DNA from: Xenococcus sp039190385
GTDB taxonomy: Bacteria > Cyanobacteriota > Cyanobacteriia > Cyanobacteriales > Xenococcaceae
Assembly (NCBI GenBank): GCA_039190385.1
Contig: JBCCYD010000146.1
Location: 1-13,309 of the forward strand
DNA length: 13,309 bases
Direction of reading: 5' to 3'
A program made the position numbers and the translations under genes. Shown piece after piece: positions 1 through 6,900 of the stretch (positions are counted from its first letter, which is position 1; each line of letters starts with the position of its first letter). The notes beneath the pieces are model-generated. The model was given only the letters and a program-made list of their open reading frames with translations. It did no database searches and was not told the origin of the DNA.

Positions 1-152
1 AACCCCCCACTGGTGCGCTACGCCCGCCCCAGGCCCCCAGCGAAGTAGTTAACTCGTGTAGTTGCAAAAAGTTACTAAAGCTTTTACATGAGAAAATACT
101 TTGTTAAACACTATTTACGAAGGATCTTTAAGTTTATCTATAGATACTTCAT

Positions 153-180
153 AGCGATCGCACCACCGAAATGCGATCGC
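153..180. repeat. HIP1 hairpin repeat, left copy (28 bp)
   Basis: Two HIP1 octamers (154-161 and 173-180) flank the spacer ACCACCGAAAT. Together they form an inverted repeat with 9-bp arms, GCGATCGCA (154-162) and TGCGATCGC (172-180), around a 9-base loop. The same 28 bases recur exactly at 930-957, on the other side of the toxin-antitoxin pair. HIP1 is a known cyanobacterial high-frequency palindrome; the paired form with an identical spacer suggests a small dispersed element rather than two chance HIP1 sites. Confidence 0.85.
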
Positions 181-230
181 AGTACCAAAATTCTAAAATA
201 CAATTCACATTCTGTTCTTGATAAAATAAT

Positions 231-258
231 CATGACTATAGATACATAACCATGACTA
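231..258 (+). promoter_or_regulatory. Candidate antitoxin operator: two CATGACTA direct repeats
   Basis: CATGACTA occurs at 231-238 and 251-258. The copies are 20 bp apart, about two helical turns, and end three bases before the antitoxin start. Phd-family antitoxins are known to repress their own operon by binding repeated sites at the promoter, so this is a reasonable operator candidate. The assignment rests on position and repetition only. Confidence 0.35.
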
Positions 259-261
259 AAA

Positions 262-501
262 ATGGCACAAAATCAAGAACAAATAGGTGCAGGAGAATTT
301 AAAACCCATTGTTTAAAACTAATTGATCAGGTTAATCAAACAAAACAACCAATAACTATTACCAAACATGGGAAGCCAATGGCTCAACTTACTCCTATTG
401 AAGATAAAACCTATTCTTTATTCGGTTGTTTGGCAAATACCGTTGAGATTCATGGAGATATTGTTGAGGGTACTGGAGAAGTTTGGGAAGTAGATGTCTA
501 A
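262..501 (+). CDS. Type II antitoxin, Phd/YefM family
   Basis: This 79-residue protein is the expected size for a Phd/YefM antitoxin, which neutralises a partner toxin in the cytoplasm and represses its own operon. The N-terminal DNA-binding fold is recognisable: the stretch around residues 10-45 reads GEFKTHCLKLIDQV, then ITITKHGKPMAQLTP, the usual antitoxin strand-turn ending in 'K/R-x-G-x-P-x-A'. The C-terminal third (about residues 50-79, acidic, with VEIHGDIVEG) would be the toxin-wrapping tail. The ATG at 262 has no clear Shine-Dalgarno sequence; an ATG at 252 is in another frame. The gene overlaps the next one by 8 bases, the typical arrangement that couples translation of antitoxin and toxin. 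The partner is the PIN-domain toxin at 494-919. Family assignment is strong; the exact subfamily name is not certain. Confidence 0.88.
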   Translation: MAQNQEQIGAGEFKTHCLKLIDQVNQTKQPITITKHGKPMAQLTPIEDKTYSLFGCLANTVEIHGDIVEGTGEVWEVDV

Positions 502-919
502 TACCGATCGAGGCATATTACTAGATACTCATACTTGGATTTGGCTATTTAGTGGGTCAAAAGAATTAGCTACAGAGACAATCGCTTATATTAATTTGCT
601 TGGAAGTAAAGGAAAAGTATTTGTCTCAGCTATTTCGGTTTGGGAGTTATCGATGTTGGTGGCGAAAAACCGAATAACTTTGGCCAAACCAATCAATCAA
701 TGGGTAGAAGAGAGTTTAGATCAACCTGGTGTTAATTTATCTGTGCTTACTCCAGAAATAGCAATTGAAAGTAGTTTCTTACCAGGAAATTTTCATGGAG
801 ATCCAGCAGATAGAATGATTGTCGCCACAGCAAGACTCAATGATTTAACTTTGCTGACACGCGATCGCAAAATTCTAAGTTATGGCAAGAATGGTTATGT
901 TTTTTGCCATAAATGTTGA
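494..919 (+). CDS. vapC: PIN-domain toxin, VapC family (Sll0205-like)
   Basis: This 141-residue protein is a PIN-domain ribonuclease toxin; VapC toxins cut tRNA or rRNA using Mg2+ held by acidic residues. The expected acids are visible: Asp11 in LLDTHTWIW, Glu51 in AISVWELSML, Asp103 and Asp106 in GDPADRMIVATA, and Asp124 in LTRDRKIL. The opening LLDTHT and the 'DPADRMIVATA' block resemble the cyanobacterial Sll0205-like PIN group. The domain appears intact, with no frameshift or missing acid. Translation starts inside the antitoxin frame, 8 bases before its stop, with GGAAG a few bases upstream as a ribosome site. The gene ends just before a HIP1 hairpin and converges on the giant gene that stops at 996. 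RNA target unknown. Confidence 0.9.
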   Translation: MSNTDRGILLDTHTWIWLFSGSKELATETIAYINLLGSKGKVFVSAISVWELSMLVAKNRITLAKPINQWVEESLDQPGVNLSVLTPEIAIESSFLPGNFHGDPADRMIVATARLNDLTLLTRDRKILSYGKNGYVFCHKC

Positions 920-929
920 GCAAAGAAAA

Positions 930-957
930 AGCGATCGCACCACCGAAATGCGATCGC
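930..957. repeat. HIP1 hairpin repeat, right copy (possible two-way terminator)
   Basis: This is an exact copy of the 28 bases at 153-180, with 9-bp arms at 931-939 and 949-957. It sits in the 76-bp gap between the convergent vapC stop (919) and the giant gene stop (996). A GC-rich stem in this place could end transcription from both sides, although only short A/T runs flank it (AAAGAAAAA before, GAAAAAGC after). Terminator function is inference; the repeat itself is directly visible. Confidence 0.8.
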
Positions 958-995
958 CTGAAAAAGCAAGAAATTTAAATGTCAAGGCAAAACTT

Positions 996-3900
996 TTATA
1001 CCTCTGCGACAGTGCTGATCTCGTAACTACCTGATGCGATATTCAAAACATCATCGTAGTCAAAAATAGTACCGTCGGTTTGAGAATAAGAACTACCTTG
1101 ATAGAGACTGCTTAAAAGTTCAATAGGATAACCATGATTACCAAAGAAATTAGATTCACCGGGTTGATGGCTGGTGATATCTAAGAAATCACTCCAGTTG
1201 AGGTAGAAGTCAACATCTCCTAATGTGCCGTCGTAACCAAGGGTTGGGCTAGAGTGGAAAGCAATAACGTGATCGGCATCACTGGCGTCTAGTTTGGCAG
1301 AGGTTCCTCTAGCACCACTTTCAAAGTCAGGGCCTGCTGGATCTAGACCAACGATAGTATTAAAAGCATTACCAGTAAGATCGTCATAGGTATCACCCGC
1401 AATCCCACTGACATGAGAACCTAAACTATGACCAATCAGAGTTGTTTTAGTTGGGTCAACACCTTGTTCATTTAAGAAAGATCCTAACTCTTCTCCAACA
1501 GTGGCAGTATCATCAGCGGATTGCCAGTAGTTGACGTTACTAGCAAGATCTGTCCAGTCGGTAAAGATAATATTTGCGTAGGGACTATAGTCCTTAATTG
1601 ATTTGGCAAGATCAATCCAATCTTTATCCGTAACACCATTACTACGCCATCCGTGGGTTAAGACATAGGTGTCTTGGCTATTATCTAAGGCTCCATCCCA
1701 GAAATAGAAATCAACGTAGTTATCTTTTACAGTAGAAGCACCATTTATAGTGACACTGGACGTTCCAACAAACTTAGATTCAGCAAGAGCAAACTCACCA
1801 TCATCTCCTTCAACGATAATCGAAACACTACCTGTTTCGATGTTTGTACCATCAGTTGCAGTGTAGTTGAAGAAGACATCTTCATAATCACCAGTACTGA
1901 GGAAAGTAAACTCATCTGCCAAAGTAAAGGTAAATGTCCCATCATTATTATTAACAACAGTTCCTAGTTCAGGATTACTATCTAAGTTAAAACTGTAACC
2001 ACTCAGAGTATTGTTGAATGATGCTGTGTAGGTTTCTGCGTCTTCTGGGATGAGATAAGAGGTAATATTGCCAATTTGAGTGCCACCATCAAATGCTTCG
2101 AGATCGCCAACATGAGGATTATAGGAACTGACTAAAAATTGGGAGATATTGTAAGTATTAGATATCTCCTTACCATCGATAGAATCTTTGTTGTAGGTTC
2201 CGTAGAAACTCCATTCATAGTTATATGCAGATTCATAAGCCCCAACTAATTGCCAAGGGGTAGCTGCTGTCCTAAAACCCTTCCATATATCACTATAGGC
2301 GTTATCATAACCTATCATAGTTTCATAATGCTCAGCGTCAAATTTGATGGTAGATTCCGAGTAGGCACTACCATAGTAGGAAGTGTTTTCGATCGCAAAA
2401 TCAATATCTGAGTAGTCAGTAACATTGACAACAGGCACTACTTCTGTCGCAATTTTTACAACGCCATCACCGTTGGCATCTGCACCGATGGGTACCACAA
2501 TAGCTGTAGCACTTAACCTAGTGGCATCAAAATCGCCGCTGATGAAATCACTCTCAAAGTTAACAATACGTTCGGGATCGTCTGCTGCTAGTTCGGTAAA
2601 AATGAGTTTTCCTTGCAGAAAATCTAATCCCACGCTCAAGTTTTGATTCAATCCCACACGAGGAGTTATAGCGCTGCCCATCAAATCGTAATCGACGACA
2701 GTCTCAGCTTTCTCAATGGTTCTGTACTGACTCGAACCTAATGCGTCGTTAAATTCCGATTCCTTGTAATTAATAGTAAATGTCCCGGAGTAAGGATTGG
2801 TTGTCCCTTCCACAACTATTTTGTCGATGTATTGATTATCTTCTAGGGTGTGATTAGCTTCCCATACAGAGTCTGGCTCTAACTCTGCTGATAAATTAAA
2901 GTCCCCAAGAGAAAGTCCTGCACTGCCATCTACACTCACCCAATCAGAGTCTTGTAGTTGAACCGCAAGAGCATTGGCATAAGAATCAACAGTAGTGCTT
3001 TGATTGGAAATTTCTGAGGCTTCTAGAGTTACCTCCCCTTCTGCTGCAATATTTGTGGGGTCTTCTAAGATTTGAACAGTAGTGGGAACATCTGAATCTA
3101 GTAATGGATTTAGTGCCGAGAAGACATTGGGAATCTCGACATCGAGATTGATATCCATGTCCAGAGCAAGTCCGAGGTCAAAATCTAAGCTGGGACTAGA
3201 AGCATCGAGAGTTGCACTATCTTGGAGCTTGGCACCAGAACGCACCACAATGGTTTGTCCAGGGGCGATACCATCTGGTAATTCAACCTGTACGTCAATG
3301 GGTAAATTGGCGTATAAGCTGCCATTACTCCAATCAAAGTCACTGGTCATTTCATATTCATTGACCGTTACTAACTCCTGCTGGGAAAATACAAAATTCG
3401 AGTTAAAATCATCGCTGATATTATCTAGCGTACTCGCCCATACATCATTAACAATGCTATTAATTAGTTCGATATCGTTTAAGATTTCATTGTTTTCATC
3501 ATTCTGACTGACATCAAAAGAAAGAGTTTTTTTGTAAATAAGCTTAGTCTCATCGGTAATATCGACGGTAACTTGACTTTCATGGTAAGCGCCATTGAGG
3601 TCGGTAGCTCTTACTGTCAGGCTGTGAGAGCTTTGAGTCTCATAATCTAATAAAGCTCCGCTAGCAATACTGACTTCTCCTGTTGCCGCATCAACAGCAA
3701 AGATTCCATCGTCATTCCCACTGCTGAAACTGTAGGTTAAACTATCTCCCGAGTCTTGGTCGCTGGCACTAACTGAACCTAAAATAGTTCCACTATCACT
3801 GTGTTCTGCGATCGCGAAACTATAACTATCTTCAGCGAAAACAGGCGTATCATTAATATCATTCAGATCGACAGTGATAATAGCTGTATCTGTTAAATAT

Positions 3901-6900
3901 TGAGAGTCAGTGATTTTCACGTTCAGACTAAAACTGGGAGTTGTTTCAAAGTCAAGGAGCGTTGTATCGTTAACCAGAATTTCTCCGTTAGTATTAATGG
4001 TAAATGCATTGTTATCATCACCCGATAAGATTTCGTAACTAGTGATGCTAGCACCGCCAGTTTCCAGGCTAAAAATAGTACCGATTAAAGTTCCATTGAC
4101 ACTATTTTCATCAAGGCTGAAGTATTGATCTGGGATGCTGGGGCTAATGTAAGCCGTAATTTCTGTGTCAATTAACAGTTGGGCGTTACCAGCAGTGTAT
4201 TGGTTAAAGGAATTGCCATCAATAGTGAGGGTGTTACTCAGTAACCAATCTTGCCCAGTAGAACGAACGCTATCTCCCAGATCACCTGTGACAATTAAGC
4301 GATTGCTGGTGTCGGAAAGGTTCACTAAATCACGACTAGTAATATCTAAGGTGTTGTTTCCAGTTCCAGTTAAATCGATATTTTCAATATTGCGAACCAG
4401 TCCTCGCACTGCTGCCATATCTAGGGTAATATCGCTACCAGAAACAGCGAGGGTATCATCTCCCGCACCGCCGTCAACTCGTTGGAAGGTGGTATCAGCA
4501 ACAGCAATGAAATCATTTCCCGCTCCACCATAGAGAACATCTGCTCCGCCACCACCAGCGATCGTGTCATTACCCAAGCCAGCGACAAAGGATTCGGCTG
4601 CGGTAGTTCCAGTGAGGTTGTTGTCGGTTTCATCTCCTTGGTGAGTAATGGTATTGGTAAAATCAGAGCCAAACAGGATATAAGCTTTACCTGTGTTGTC
4701 ATTGGCACTGTCATCTTCGTTATTAAAAGGTGCGCCAATAATTAAATCCGCTAAACCATCACCGTTAACATCTCCTGCTGCTTTTGCTTGAAAGAATGTA
4801 ATACTATTTTCATTGTCGGTGGTATCAAATGTTCCTTCAATCACAAAACCCACATCGGGAGATAGGGGTTGGTCTAAATCAATGATAGAGGAGTCAGATT
4901 TACCAAAGAGAACGTGAATAATATCTTTTGTCCCAGACTTATTAAAATTAACTGCAATATCATCTAACCCATCTCCATTGATATCCCCAATGATGCTTGC
5001 GGGAATCTTTTGTGCCGCATTATTCCCAAGAACTAGGGAGAAAGAAAGATCTTCATTTGTAACAAAATTGGTAGAGAGAGCTTTACTTGTTTTAATTGTG
5101 AATCCTGTTCCATTCTCATCATCTATGTCGATTAAATTTACTGAATTACCGTTACTCTGACCAAAAATAACATTAATTTCTGTTGTATCATTTTCCTTAT
5201 CAGATTCAGCAACGACAACATCATCTAACCCATCACCATTAACATCACCACCACCACTGGCAGCTAAACCAGTTGTAGCTTCATAAGGAACATCCCAATT
5301 TTCAACAATACTAATTGGAGCATTAATCAAAAAATATTCTGAAGTTCCAGCATCGATTTTGCCACTTAGCATCTCTACTTCAGTCGTATCTTCTTTACCA
5401 AAGACAATATAATTCTCCCCAGACTTTTGACCAACAAGGATATCTTCATAACCATCTCCATTAAAATCTCCAGCGCTACTTAAATATTGACCTTTAAACT
5501 GCGCTAGAAGACCGCTAATAACAAAACCATTGTCGTTAGTTTCTAAGCTAGACAAATCAATAGCGGTTCCCTGGGCTTGGTCAAATGCTACCCAAATTAC
5601 TCCCTCTTCGTTATCTGCTGCGGGAGAACTAACAATCACATCTGCAAGTCCGTTTCCATTAACATCAGCCAGAGCAACTCCATAACCAGTATTGCTGTCG
5701 CTACCACCATTATTGAGGATGAATCCACCATCATTACTATCGCTGGCAATATCTCCTAAATAAACATCTGTGAAATTACCATCACTAGGATTAAATAAAG
5801 CATAAGCACTGCCATCACCAACATTACTAAAAGGTGCTCCTACTATTAAGTCAGGCAAATTATCACCGTTAATATCTTTACCACCACTGACGGCAAAACC
5901 AGCTTCACCATTATTAGCTTCCCCAGAAATCACAAAACCAGCTTCACCATTGCTTACATGCTGGAGATCAATAACACTACCATCACTCTTACCAAAAACG
6001 ACATAGCTAGAACCAACATCGATCCCACCAACTAAGGTGATTTTGACTTCTATATCTAAGTGGTATTCTCGATCGCTCTGATCCGACCAATCCCCTGCAT
6101 CAGGATCTGAATCAAAGGTATCAAAAGCATCTACGTAGAAAGTTTCTGTGATTGTTTCTCCTGCACCTAAATTAATATTATTATTGGGAGTATAGGTGAA
6201 TATTCCATCGGTCTGATTAGTACTAAAGTCGGAAATATTTAGAGTCCCGTAAGTTAAATTCACAGATGAATTAGTTTCACTGACATTAGTATTATTGATT
6301 CTAATGATGTGAAAGCTACTATCAAAACCGTTGGGATTTATTACCTCATTAGCAATATAATCAATAGTCTTCAGTGATCCTTCTAAAGTTGCACCCGCAG
6401 GAGTGGAATAATCGGTATCAATACCCTCGGGAACTGCTCCCCCATCAGCTTTCGGTGCACCAACGATCAAGTCCCCATAACCATCGTTATTAATATCCCC
6501 CGCCGTACTGACAGAATATCCTGTGTAAGCTTCTGTTTGCGAGCCGTTGATGACAAATCCTTGGGTATTATCGGCAGATGCTATATCTTCTAAATAGATA
6601 GTTCTTTCACCCATAATGGTGATAGTAGCTGTGGCACTGCTACTTAATCCGTGAGGATCGACGATAGTGTAAGTAAAACTATCTGTATCCGTATCCCTCG
6701 TGCCAACGAGAGAGTCAAATTGCCCGTTGGGATTATATTCATAATCACCATCACTGTAGAGAGTGAGCAAAGCACCAGAAGCAAGAGTAATTTGTTGTCC
6801 AACTAGAGTGCTATCTCCATTAACTGCCGAGACAACTAAGACATCAGATGTATCAGGGTCTTTATCGGCTCCATTGCCATTGCTATCAAAGACATTCCCA

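Larger units (their letters stand above)
1..261. other. Non-coding left edge, upstream of the toxin-antitoxin module
   Basis: I see no gene here. The first 45 bases are strikingly GC- and C-run-rich compared with the AT-rich DNA that follows, and may be the end of a dispersed repeat cut by the window edge. A 12-bp palindrome TATCTATAGATA lies at 135-146, and its inner part CTATAGATAC recurs at 236-245. A HIP1 hairpin lies at 153-180. The octamer CATGACTA occurs twice just before the antitoxin gene. No convincing -35/-10 pair with normal spacing was found. Confidence 0.5.
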
